From: an uncultured Muribaculaceae bacterium
GTDB taxonomy: Bacteria; Bacteroidota; Bacteroidia; Bacteroidales; Muribaculaceae
DNA length: 32,350 nucleotides
Assembly (NCBI GenBank): GCA_910578365.1
Contig: CAJTRC010000025.1
Location: forward strand, 1-32,350
Reading direction: 5' to 3'
Notes under the pieces: model-generated
The model's input: the letters and a program-made list of their open reading frames with translations, nothing else
What the model was told of the DNA's origin: nothing
Database searches by the model: none
Made by a program: the position numbers and the translations under genes
Part shown: positions 1 to 7,892 of the stretch, one piece after another
Layout: the number at the start of each line of letters is the position of its first letter
Numbering within the stretch: the stretch's first letter is position 1

Positions 1-16
1 AAATTACCATTCCACT

Positions 17-107
17 CGAAAATCACGGGCGCCTTTTGCTCTTCATTTCAGTCACATAGCTCGCTATGCTCCTTCAATTCAGAGCAAAATTCGCCACGTG
101 ATTTTCG
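17..107. repeat. Long imperfect palindrome (REP-like, possible terminator)
   Basis: The arms 17-42 and 81-107 are inverted copies: 11 bp match at 17-27/97-107, then GGCG, then 9 bp at 34-42/81-89. The centre CATAGC-TC-GCTATG (55-68) is a perfect small palindrome. It lies 38 nt beyond the tyrS stop on the strand tyrS is read from, so it could end or protect that mRNA. There is no clear T-tract, so a classical Rho-independent terminator is not shown. Its size and complexity look more like a dispersed intergenic repeat. Confidence 0.7.
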
Positions 108-144
108 GCCGGGAATTAACATTTATTATTAAACACCCTCTAAA

Positions 145-1440
145 TCAGTCCTTGACCACTATCAGGTGGTATTTCTTTTTGCCCTGCTGGGCCAGGATGT
201 ATTTGTTGTTGAGCAGCATGCCGGTTTCTACCGGTGCGTACACATCCTGCACTTTCTCTTTGTTGATTGAGAATCCGCCCTGCTGTGCCAATTTGCGCAG
301 TTCGCCCTTTGAGGGGAATACCGGAGCCAGGTCTACGAGCATGTCGGCCAGTTTGGTACCTTCGTCGATGGCGCTGCGGGGTACTTCGTACTGCGGCACA
401 CCGTCGAGTACGGCAAGGAGGGTTTCCTCGTCGAGTTTATGCAGAATCTCGGCTGTGTTGTTTCCGAATAGCATCTGAGAGGCTTCCACAGCGGTTTCGT
501 AGTCCTCGGCCGAGTGTACCATAGTGGTTATTTCCTTGGCCAGACGCTTCTGCAGCGGGCGTTTGCCGGGGTCGGCTTTCTGCTCATCAACCAGCGCCAT
601 GATTTCATCCTGAGGCAGTTCGGTGAATATCTTTATGTACTTTTCTGCGTCCTCATCGCTTACGTTGAGCCAGAATTGGTAGAACTTGTAGGGCGATGTG
701 TAGCGGCGGTCGAGCCATACGTTGCCGCTTTCGGTCTTGCCGAATTTGCCGCCGTCGGCCTTGGTAATCAGCGGGCAGGTGAGAGCAAACGCCTCGCCGC
801 CGAGGGTGCGGCGTATGAGTTCGGTACCGGTGGTGATGTTGCCCCACTGGTCGCTGCCGCCAAGCTGCAGACGGCAGTTCTTTTCTCTGTAGAGATTAAG
901 GAAGTCGTAGCCCTGCACAAGCTGGTACGAAAATTCGGTAAACGACATGCCCTGCTGCGACTCGCCGCTGAGGCGTTTCTTCACCGAGTCCTTCGCCATC
1001 ATATAGTTTACTGTGATGTGTTTGCCCACATCGCGGATGAAGTCGAGAAAGCTGAAGTTCTTCATCCAGTCGTAGTTGTTTACAAGTTCGGCTGCGTTGG
1101 GGGCATCGGAGTCGAAGTCAAGAAAGCGGGCAAGCTGCTTTTTGATTGCCTCCTGATTATGGCGCAGAGTTTCTTCGTCGAGGAGTTTGCGCTCCTGCGA
1201 TTTCATGGAAGGGTCGCCAATCATGCCGGTAGCGCCGCCGACAAGGGCAATGGGCTTGTGTCCGGCACGCTGAAAGTGTTTGAGCATCATCACGCCCACA
1301 AGGTGACCGATATGAAGCGAGTCGGCGGTGGGGTCGATGCCGAGGTATGCGGTAGTCATTCCGGAGGCAAGCTGCTCTTCGGTACCGGGCATCACGGTAT
1401 GTATCATACCGCGCCAGGTGAGTTCTTTGATAAAGTCCAC
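145..1440 (-). CDS. tyrS: Tyrosyl-tRNA synthetase
   Basis: Cytoplasmic class I aminoacyl-tRNA synthetase that charges tRNA-Tyr with tyrosine using ATP. The 431-residue product has the HIGH motif as HIGH at residues 43-46, the tyrosine-pocket region around GGSDQWGN (194-201), and the KMSKS loop as KFGKT (232-236), the form usual in bacterial TyrRS. A C-terminal S4-like RNA-binding domain covers about 365-431. Length fits the family. The start codon is GTG at 1440; no in-frame ATG lies nearby upstream, and the N-terminus MDFIKELTWRGM matches the family start. It is the last gene of a topA-pseudouridine synthase-tyrS operon, 25 nt behind its neighbour. Confidence 0.97.
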   Translation of the reverse strand: MDFIKELTWRGMIHTVMPGTEEQLASGMTTAYLGIDPTADSLHIGHLVGVMMLKHFQRAGHKPIALVGGATGMIGDPSMKSQERKLLDEETLRHNQEAIKKQLARFLDFDSDAPNAAELVNNYDWMKNFSFLDFIRDVGKHITVNYMMAKDSVKKRLSGESQQGMSFTEFSYQLVQGYDFLNLYREKNCRLQLGGSDQWGNITTGTELIRRTLGGEAFALTCPLITKADGGKFGKTESGNVWLDRRYTSPYKFYQFWLNVSDEDAEKYIKIFTELPQDEIMALVDEQKADPGKRPLQKRLAKEITTMVHSAEDYETAVEASQMLFGNNTAEILHKLDEETLLAVLDGVPQYEVPRSAIDEGTKLADMLVDLAPVFPSKGELRKLAQQGGFSINKEKVQDVYAPVETGMLLNNKYILAQQGKKKYHLIVVKD

Positions 1441-1465
1441 TTTTATAATGTTAGATGTTGAATAT

Positions 1466-2494
1466 TTAATTTAGGGGCTGTTTAAATGGCAAGCCATCAG
1501 TTTTAGGATTGTAACCGCCTACACATTTGGCGAAGGCAGCCGGTACCGCGGTAGAGAAGTTCATGTCGCGGCGGGTAGTCGGATGCACAAAGCGCAGTGT
1601 ACGGGCATGGAGTGCCACACGGTGCATTGGCGACGATTCGGCACCGTATTTGCGGTCGCCGGCTATGGGGCAGCCCAGGTCGTGCATGTGCACGCGAATC
1701 TGGTTTTTACGGCCTGTCGACAATTGCAGTTCCACCAGCGAGTAGCCTCGGCCGCTGCGCAGGGTGCGGTACTGTGTTACAGCGCGCTTGCCTTCGGCGG
1801 GGTCGTCGGTGCTGTACACCACATGCTCGCTATTCTCAGCCAGCAGGGTGTCTACGGTTCCTTCAGCCGGGTCGGGGCGGCCTTCGACTACTGCCACGTA
1901 GCGGCGTTCGAGCACCATGTTGTTCCAGTTGTGCTGCATGGTTTCCTTGGCTGCCGCACTTTTGGCAAACATCATCAGGCCCGAGGTATGCTGGTCAAGA
2001 CGATGCACTATAAATAGTTTCTGCCGCGGGTCGACACGCTTGAGGTAGTCGCGCAGTATGGAGTAGGCCGTTTCGTGCTTGCGGTTGGAATCGGAGGCTA
2101 CAGACAGCAGACCGTAACCTTTATTCACCACCAGTATGTCGTCGTCTTCGTACACTATACTCACTCGCTTTGAGTCGAGAGTCTGAAACTCGCGCGTGGC
2201 GTTTACCTCCACCACATCGCCCGGACGCAGCATTTGGTCGAACTGTCGAGTGGTGTTAGAGTTGACACGTACCTGATTGTGCTTCAGATAGTCTTTTACC
2301 GTCACACGCTTGCGGTCGGGCATCACGGCGAAGAGATAATCCAGTAGCCTCATTCCGGGCTCCGTATCACCATCTTCCTGCTCTGAGGTCGCAACTGCGG
2401 GTATTATGTCGTTTTTCACCTCGAAGCGCAGTATCACATCGGGGCGGAACGGAGTACGCTCGGCTCCGGGTTTGGTTCTAAGTTGTTTTGCCAT
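1466..2494 (-). CDS. RluA-family pseudouridine synthase with S4 domain
   Basis: Probably isomerises specific uridines to pseudouridine in rRNA or tRNA. An N-terminal extension (1-45) is followed by an S4-like RNA-binding domain (about 47-100) and then the RluA catalytic domain. The motif HRLDQHTSG at 164-172 contains the catalytic aspartate D167. GRKNQIRVHMHDLGCPIAGDRKYG further on is the conserved C-terminal signature of the RluA/C/D group. The product has 342 residues. The start ATG overlaps the topA stop by one base (TAATG), so the two are very likely translationally coupled. Whether the target is an RluC-, RluD- or TruC-type site cannot be read from sequence alone. Confidence 0.93.
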   Translation of the reverse strand: MAKQLRTKPGAERTPFRPDVILRFEVKNDIIPAVATSEQEDGDTEPGMRLLDYLFAVMPDRKRVTVKDYLKHNQVRVNSNTTRQFDQMLRPGDVVEVNATREFQTLDSKRVSIVYEDDDILVVNKGYGLLSVASDSNRKHETAYSILRDYLKRVDPRQKLFIVHRLDQHTSGLMMFAKSAAAKETMQHNWNNMVLERRYVAVVEGRPDPAEGTVDTLLAENSEHVVYSTDDPAEGKRAVTQYRTLRSGRGYSLVELQLSTGRKNQIRVHMHDLGCPIAGDRKYGAESSPMHRVALHARTLRFVHPTTRRDMNFSTAVPAAFAKCVGGYNPKTDGLPFKQPLN

Positions 2495-4821
2495 TATTTT
2501 TTTGCCGTTTTCCGGGCGCTTCGTTTAGGTTTGTCTTCCTGCGACTTCACTATCTCCACGGCTTCCTCCAGCGAGAGGTTTGCCGGGTCGGTTACAGTCT
2601 TGGGTATCTTGTAGTTGCCGCCTTTGTATGATATATATACTCCATAGCGGCCATTGAGTATCTTCAGTTCGGGTTCGGCATCGAATTCCTTTACCACTTT
2701 TTTGCTTTCGCTCTCGCGTTTGGCTTTTATCAGCTCTATCGCCTCGTCGATTGAAAGTTCGGCCGGCTCTATGTCTTTGGGTATGGACACAAATTTGCCG
2801 TCGTGGCGCACGTACGGTCCGAAACGGCCTATGGCCACAGTTACGTCCTTGTCCTCGAATGTGCCTATCTCACGTGGGAAGTCAAAGAGTTTCAGAGCTT
2901 CGTCGAGGGTAATTGTGGCCATCGACTGGCCTTTGAGCAGCGATGCGAAACGCGGTTTTTCGTCACCCTCGCTGTCGCCTATCTGCACCAGCGGCCCGAA
3001 ACGGCCTATCTTCACCGACACCGGTTTGCCGCTGCCGGGCTCGGTGCCGAGTTCACGCTCGCCTACCTTGCGTTCGAGTTTCAGGTTCAGAGCCTTGTCG
3101 ATTTCGGGGTGGAAAGCGTCGTAGAATTCACTGATCTCCTGGCTCCAGCCCAACTGTCCTTCGGCAATGTCGTCGAATTTCTCTTCAACACGCGCGGTGA
3201 AGTTGTAGTCAAGTATATCGGGGAAGTATTCGGTAAGGAATTCGTTCACCACCGAGCCAATGTCGGTGGGAATGAGTTTGCCCTTATCACTGCCGGTGAT
3301 TTCGGTGCGTGTTTCCTCGCTTATCTGTCCGCCGGCAAGAATAAGGGTGTTGTATCGGCGCGAAGTGCCTTCTTTCTCGCCTTTCTCCACATACTCGCGC
3401 TGCTGTATGGTTGATATGGTGGGTGCGTAGGTCGAGGGGCGTCCGATGCCGAGTTCTTCCATTTTTTTAACCAGCGAAGCCTCGGTGTAGCGCGGAGGCT
3501 GCTGGGTAAAGCGCTCGGTGGCTGTTATGTCCTCGGCCTCTACAACTGTGCCCCGGCTGAGGCGCGGCAGAAGTGCGCCGCCGGTTTCGTCGGCAGTTTC
3601 ATCGTCGGTACCTTCGGCATACACACGCAGGAAGCCGTCGAATTTCACTACCTCGCCGGTGGCTGTGAAGTGTTCGCTGCAGCGGACGGGCTGAATGTCA
3701 ACCGTGGTCTTCTCCATTTCAGCGTCGGCCATCTGCGAGGCTACCGTACGCTTCCAGATAAGGGCATACAGACGCTTTTCCTGCGATGTGCCGTCGATGG
3801 TATGCTCGCTCACGTAAGTGGGGCGAATGGCCTCGTGAGCCTCCTGGGCCCCTTTCGAACGGGTGTGGTAGCGGCGCAACATGTAATATTCGGCTCCGAT
3901 GTTTTTCTCTACTTCGGCCTTGATTCCGGCCAAAGCCTGATCGGACAGGTTGAGCGAGTCGGTACGCATATAGGTTATGTATCCTGCCTCGTAGAGCCGC
4001 TGGGCCACCATCATGGTCTGCGACACGGTAAAGCCAAGCTTGCGCGAGGCTTCCTGCTGCAGGGTAGATGTGGTGAAGGGGGGCGCCGGAGTGCGCTTGA
4101 GGGGCTTTACCTGTATGTCGCCCACGGTAAAACTGCTGCGCGAGCAGTTTTCAAGAAACTTGCGGGCGCTTGCGCCGTCGGGCAGACGCTGCGACAGCTC
4201 GGCCTTCAGTGTAGCTCCGCCCGGAGCCGTAAAGTTGGCTGTAACGCGGTAATATGGTTCGGATTTAAATCGCTTTATTTCTTCCTCGCGCTCCACAATG
4301 AGTCGCACGGCCACCGATTGCACTCGGCCTGCCGACAGGGCCGGCTTGATTTTCTTCCACAACACCGGCGACAGCTCAAAGCCCACTATACGGTCAAGCA
4401 CACGGCGCGCCTGCTGGGCGTCGACACGGTTTATGTCTATGGCCCGCGGATTTTCTATCGCATGCAGAATGGCCGGCTTGGTGATTTCATGAAATACAAT
4501 ACGTTTGGCTTTGAGCGGGTCGAGGCCGAGTACTTCGGCCAAATGCCAGGCTATGGCTTCTCCCTCGCGGTCTTCATCGGATGCGAGCCATACGGTTTCG
4601 GCCTGCTTGGCGGCACGATGAAGCTCGTCGACAAGCGCTTTCTTGTCGGCGGGTATTTCGTAGATGGGTTTGAAGCCCTTGTCTATGTCGATGCTGAAGT
4701 TCTTTTTCTTCAGATCGCGTATATGTCCGTAGCTCGACATCACCTTGAAGTCAGGGCCAAGAAATTTTTCGATTGTTTTGGCCTTGGCGGGCGATTCGAC
4801 TATGACGAGATTCTTTATCAT
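2494..4821 (-). CDS. topA: DNA topoisomerase I
   Basis: Type IA topoisomerase that relaxes negative supercoils by a single-strand break and passage. The Toprim domain starts at the N-terminus, with E9 in IVES and the acidic SDEDREGEA motif at 81-89. The catalytic tyrosine is Y284 in YITYMRTDS. The 775-residue protein lacks the CxxC zinc fingers of the E. coli enzyme. Instead it has three C-terminal topoisomerase repeats built on RFGP/RYGV cores (RFGPLVQ, RFGPYVRHDGKFVSIPK, RYGVYISYKGGNYKIPK) and a lysine-rich tail ending KTAKK. It is the first gene of the topA-rluA-tyrS operon, with a promoter about 40 nt upstream. Identification is secure. Confidence 0.97.
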   Translation of the reverse strand: MIKNLVIVESPAKAKTIEKFLGPDFKVMSSYGHIRDLKKKNFSIDIDKGFKPIYEIPADKKALVDELHRAAKQAETVWLASDEDREGEAIAWHLAEVLGLDPLKAKRIVFHEITKPAILHAIENPRAIDINRVDAQQARRVLDRIVGFELSPVLWKKIKPALSAGRVQSVAVRLIVEREEEIKRFKSEPYYRVTANFTAPGGATLKAELSQRLPDGASARKFLENCSRSSFTVGDIQVKPLKRTPAPPFTTSTLQQEASRKLGFTVSQTMMVAQRLYEAGYITYMRTDSLNLSDQALAGIKAEVEKNIGAEYYMLRRYHTRSKGAQEAHEAIRPTYVSEHTIDGTSQEKRLYALIWKRTVASQMADAEMEKTTVDIQPVRCSEHFTATGEVVKFDGFLRVYAEGTDDETADETGGALLPRLSRGTVVEAEDITATERFTQQPPRYTEASLVKKMEELGIGRPSTYAPTISTIQQREYVEKGEKEGTSRRYNTLILAGGQISEETRTEITGSDKGKLIPTDIGSVVNEFLTEYFPDILDYNFTARVEEKFDDIAEGQLGWSQEISEFYDAFHPEIDKALNLKLERKVGERELGTEPGSGKPVSVKIGRFGPLVQIGDSEGDEKPRFASLLKGQSMATITLDEALKLFDFPREIGTFEDKDVTVAIGRFGPYVRHDGKFVSIPKDIEPAELSIDEAIELIKAKRESESKKVVKEFDAEPELKILNGRYGVYISYKGGNYKIPKTVTDPANLSLEEAVEIVKSQEDKPKRSARKTAKK

Positions 4822-4859
4822 TGTGTGTTGCGATTTGGATTCGAATTCGATTCAACCTG

Positions 4860-4892
4860 CAAAATTAGAAAAATTCCCTTGTATAGCCCAAG
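4860..4892 (-). promoter_or_regulatory. topA promoter (Bacteroidota sigma type)
   Basis: On the minus strand, TAATTTTG at 4867-4860 matches the -7 consensus TAnnTTTG. CTTG at 4892-4889 lies 21 nt upstream in the -33 position. The start ATG follows about 38 nt downstream of the box. Confidence 0.6.
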
Positions 4893-5071
4893 TTTTAATA
4901 TAAATTAAGGAAAACGGCCTTAGGGGAGCTTGGTGTGGCGGCTTCTGCGCCTACATTGTACAGATGCAAGTTTGATGACTCCCTGCCACAGGTATTTCAG
5001 ACTCTTGTGCAACTGACTCTCTGCCGTTCCGTTAATTTAACATTTTATTTTCTGTTTTCATTTATTATTGC

Positions 5072-5079
5072 TAAATTTG
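5072..5079 (+). promoter_or_regulatory. -7 box for the alcohol dehydrogenase
   Basis: TAAATTTG matches TAnnTTTG. No clear TTTG is seen 19-21 nt upstream, only a T-rich stretch near 5047-5058. The predicted leader of about 85 nt before the ATG at 5169 is long, but I recognise no riboswitch in it. Confidence 0.45.
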
Positions 5080-5168
5080 AAACCGCGTGCATCGAACAAG
5101 TTACCTATGCACGTGTTTTAAAGACATAGATTATTTTATATAACCCATTTATATAACAAGGTATTACA

Positions 5169-6356
5169 ATGGAAAGTTTCACTCTATATAACCCTACATT
5201 ATATGAATTCGGTCGTGGCGCCGAGGAAAAAACCGGTATGCTCACGTTCCTGATGGGTGTGAAAAAGGTATTGATTGTCTACGGCAGCAAATATGTAAAA
5301 ACTAACGGTTTACTTGAACGTATCAAAATGTCGCTCGACAGTATCGGCATTGAATATGCCGAATTGCCGGGAGCAAAGCCAAATCCTACCGACAGGCTGG
5401 TGTACGAGGGTATACGCATCTGCCGCGAAAAGCATTGCGACGGCCTGCTGGCTATAGGCGGAGGCTCGGTAATCGACACCGCCAAAGCTATTGCAGCCGG
5501 CACTCCATATCAGGGCGATTTCTGGGATTTCTACTGCGGAAAAGCAACTGTCAAGGAGGCTCTTCCGGTAGGCGTGGTTCTGACAATCCCGGGGGCAGGC
5601 AGCGAGGGATCGGGCAACTCGGTGATTACACGCAGCGAAGACTTGCGTAAACTAAGCCTGCGCACCGATAGCATCCTCAAGCCGCGTTTCGCTGTTATGA
5701 ACCCGGAGTTCACATTTACCTTGACAGCATACCAGACCGCTGTAGGCGTGGTCGACATGATGTCGCACATCATGGAACGTTACTTCTCCACTACCCCGCG
5801 CGTTGAGGTCACCGACCGTCTGGCCGAAGGCTTGCTGATGGCTCTCATAGCCGAGGCTCCCAAAGCGATGGCCGACCCTACCGATTATCAGGCCCGCGCC
5901 AATGTGGAATGGGCTGGAACTCTGGCCCACAACGGAATTGTAGGCACCGGACGTCGTGAGGACTGGACTTCGCACGCCATGGAACACGAGATAAGCGCCC
6001 TCTACGACGTACCTCACGGTGCCGGATTGGCTGTAGTGTTCCCTGCCTGGCTTGCTTTCATGGCGCACCACAAACCATCGAAAGTGGCTCAACTCGGTCG
6101 CCGTGTATTCAGCGTGGATGCCTCCGACGACCGCACGGCTGCCATCGAGGCCGTAGCCTCGATTCGCGCATTCTTCGGCGCGGTGCTGCGCATGCCGCTG
6201 ACTTTCAAACAGCTCGGAATCGAAAATCCCGACATCGACACCATGGTGCGCAAACTCCACGAAAATAAAGGCGAGAAAATTGGCGGATATTATAAACTCA
6301 CCGCTGCCGACACACGCCAGATTTACGAACTGATGCTGGGCATCGAACAACAATAA
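5169..6356 (+). CDS. Iron-type alcohol dehydrogenase (YqhD/BdhA-like)
   Basis: NAD(P)H-dependent reduction of aldehydes to alcohols, or the reverse, in the cytoplasm; a butanol-dehydrogenase or aldehyde-detoxification role is likely. The 395-residue protein has the nucleotide-binding GGGSVIDTAKAIA motif at 97-109. The expected metal ligands are D196 and H200 (DMMSH), H269 (SHAMEHE) and H283 (VPHG), spaced as in E. coli YqhD. The loop near 38-43 reads YGSKYVK where YqhD has a glycine-rich YGGGSIK, so NADPH preference should not be assumed. It stands alone, between its own promoter and a strong hairpin, and converges on prfB. The exact substrate is not visible. Confidence 0.92.
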   Translation: MESFTLYNPTLYEFGRGAEEKTGMLTFLMGVKKVLIVYGSKYVKTNGLLERIKMSLDSIGIEYAELPGAKPNPTDRLVYEGIRICREKHCDGLLAIGGGSVIDTAKAIAAGTPYQGDFWDFYCGKATVKEALPVGVVLTIPGAGSEGSGNSVITRSEDLRKLSLRTDSILKPRFAVMNPEFTFTLTAYQTAVGVVDMMSHIMERYFSTTPRVEVTDRLAEGLLMALIAEAPKAMADPTDYQARANVEWAGTLAHNGIVGTGRREDWTSHAMEHEISALYDVPHGAGLAVVFPAWLAFMAHHKPSKVAQLGRRVFSVDASDDRTAAIEAVASIRAFFGAVLRMPLTFKQLGIENPDIDTMVRKLHENKGEKIGGYYKLTAADTRQIYELMLGIEQQ

Positions 6357-6372
6357 CTACTCTATATAAATT

Positions 6373-6463
6373 GACTGTATCAAAGAAACTATATCCCCGA
6401 GTTGTGACAGCTCTTGCCACAGCTCGGGGATATAGTTTCTTCATGCACCTTGGCTGTACAGTC
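6373..6463. terminator. Bidirectional hairpin between convergent genes
   Basis: Inverted repeat of 24 bp: 6383-6406 pairs with 6418-6441, with one G-T pair and an 11-nt loop. An outer pair GACTGTA (6373-6379) and TACAGTC (6457-6463) extends it. The stem ends in AAGAAA/TTTCTT, giving short T-rich ends in both directions. It lies 26 nt after the dehydrogenase stop and 29 nt after the prfB stop, so it probably terminates both. Confidence 0.75.
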
Positions 6464-6469
6464 AGTACT

Positions 6470-7592
6470 TTATTCGGCATCTTCGTCCTTGGCAAATTCC
6501 ATTAGGTAAGCCTTAATGAAACCGTCGATATCGCCGTCCATCACTCCGTTGACGTCGGAGGTCTGGAAGCCTGTACGGTGGTCTTTGACGCGACGGTCGT
6601 CGAATACATACGACCGAATCTGCGAACCCCATTCGATTTTCATCTTGCCGGCCTCTACCTTGGCCTGCTCCTGCATACGGTGCTGCAGCTCCTTGTCATA
6701 AAGAATTGAACGGAGCTGGCGCAGGGCATTCTCCTTGTTTTTGGGCTGGTCGCGGGTTTCGGTATTTTCAATCAGAATTTCTTCCTTCTCACCGGTATAG
6801 GGGTCGGTAAACTGGTAGCGCAGACGCACGCCCGACTCAACCTTGTTTACATTCTGACCGCCGGCACCGCCGCTTCGGAAGGTATCCCAACTCAGCAGAG
6901 CAGGCTCTACCTTTACTTCGATGGTGTCGTCGACAAGCGGTGTCACAAACACCGATGCGAATGAGGTCATGCGCTTGCCCTGAGCGTTATATGGCGACAC
7001 ACGAACCAGACGGTGTACACCGTTCTCACTCTTGAGATAGCCGTATGCAAAGTCGCCCTCCACGTTGATGGTACACGACTTAATGCCGGCCTCGTCGCCG
7101 TCAAGCAGGTTGGCCACCGATGTTTTGTAACCATGCTTCTCGCACCAGCGCATATACATACGCATCAGCATCGAAGCCCAGTCCTGGCTCTCGGTACCGC
7201 CGGCACCGGAATTGATTTTCAGCACCACACCCAGTTTGTCTTCCTCACGGCGCAACATGTTGCGCAGCTCAAGCGCCTCGATTTTGCCTAAGGCATCGGC
7301 ATATAGAGCGTCGAGTTCTTCTTCTTCAACCAGCCCCTCCTTGATAAACTCAAAGGCTGTGCCCAGCTCGTCCACGGCTTGCTCCACATCGCGATATCCG
7401 TCAATCCACTGCTGCAGATCCTTGATTTTTTTCATCTGTGCCTGGGCCTCTTTGGGATGCTCCCAGAAGTCAGGCACATGAGTGCGGAGTTCTTCTTCCT
7501 CTACCTGGATTTTCTTGCTGTCGATGTCAAAGATACCTCCTCAGCGCCAGCTTGCGCTCAAAAGTCTCTTTTAATTGTTCCTGTGTAATCAT
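6470..7592 (-). CDS. prfB: Peptide chain release factor 2 (programmed +1 frameshift)
   Basis: Releases nascent peptide at UAA and UGA codons. The gene begins at ATG 7592-7590, reads 21 codons to MITQ...LRRYL, meets an in-frame TGA at 7529-7527, and continues after a +1 shift as DIDSKKIQ. The joined protein has 373 residues. An unshifted reading would start artificially at GTG 7477. The peptidyl-transferase GGQ motif lies at about 244-246 in FRSGGAGGQNVNKVES. The stop-codon recognition tripeptide is SPY (about 199-201) where E. coli RF2 has SPF. The gene ends in TAA, which RF2 itself reads. The frameshift autoregulates RF2 level: low RF2 leaves the TGA unread and favours the shift. It is monocistronic, with a strong promoter upstream and a hairpin downstream. 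Confidence 0.97.
7526..7541 (-). promoter_or_regulatory. prfB programmed +1 frameshift site
   Basis: Read on the minus strand the site is AGGAGG (7541-7536), TAT, CTT (7532-7530), TGA (7529-7527), C. This is the E. coli arrangement: an SD-like hexamer 3 nt before the slippery CTT, and a weak TGA-C stop. After the shift the frame resumes at GAC (7528-7526). Confidence 0.96.
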
Positions 7593-7629
7593 TTTCTATT
7601 GAAATTAATTTGAGTTCTTATTCCGAGTG

Positions 7630-7661
7630 CAAATTTACACATTTTCTGTTGAACCTGCAAA
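7630..7661 (-). promoter_or_regulatory. prfB promoter (Bacteroidota sigma type)
   Basis: Perfect -33 TTTG at 7661-7658, a 20-nt spacer, and -7 TAAATTTG at 7637-7630. Predicted transcription starts near 7624, leaving a leader of about 30 nt before the ATG at 7592. Confidence 0.8.
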
Positions 7662-7786
7662 CAGGCCTACACAAGCCTGCATGATAGCAAAAATTCACAG
7701 CATAATACTATTTTAACACATGTTAACCCTATTTGTGTAATCATACAATAATGGTTAAGGAGGCAGCGTTTCCGACCGCCAAATTG

Positions 7787-7816
7787 TTTGAATCTAAAAT
7801 AAAGGTAGTAACTTTG
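7787..7816 (+). promoter_or_regulatory. Promoter of the acyl-CoA synthetase gene
   Basis: -33 TTTG at 7787-7790, an 18-nt spacer and -7 TAACTTTG at 7809-7816. This gives a leader of about 70 nt before ATG 7893. The rest of the 300-nt gap 7593-7892 is AT-rich and shows no gene. Confidence 0.7.
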
Positions 7817-7892
7817 CCTGCGTTTTAACGATATTTATGTTGTAGAGCATAAAAACAAGCCCTGCGTCATAACATAAGACATAAGAGAATTT

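Larger units (their letters stand above)
4822..5168. other. Intergenic region with divergent promoters
   Basis: 347 nt between the divergent topA and alcohol dehydrogenase genes. The left end holds a topA promoter and the right third a -7-like box for the dehydrogenase. I see no convincing gene, RNA or hairpin in about 4895-5070; a 64-codon frame at 4935-5129 has no recognisable content. Confidence 0.7.

Noticed and set aside
514..1461. 315-codon plus-strand frame opposite tyrS
   Set aside because: It is a shadow of tyrS on the other strand; the tyrS product has all family motifs. Long antisense frames at 3670-4908, 8556-9704, 14396-15298 and 18430-19374 are rejected for the same reason.
4935..5129. 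64-codon plus-strand frame in the topA-dehydrogenase gap
   Set aside because: There is no family resemblance, it overlaps the promoter of the dehydrogenase, and it has low-complexity hydrophobic content.
6470..7592. prfB as a pseudogene with an internal TGA
   Set aside because: The TGA is the programmed frameshift site with the full AGGAGG-TAT-CTT-TGA-C context, and the downstream protein is intact.
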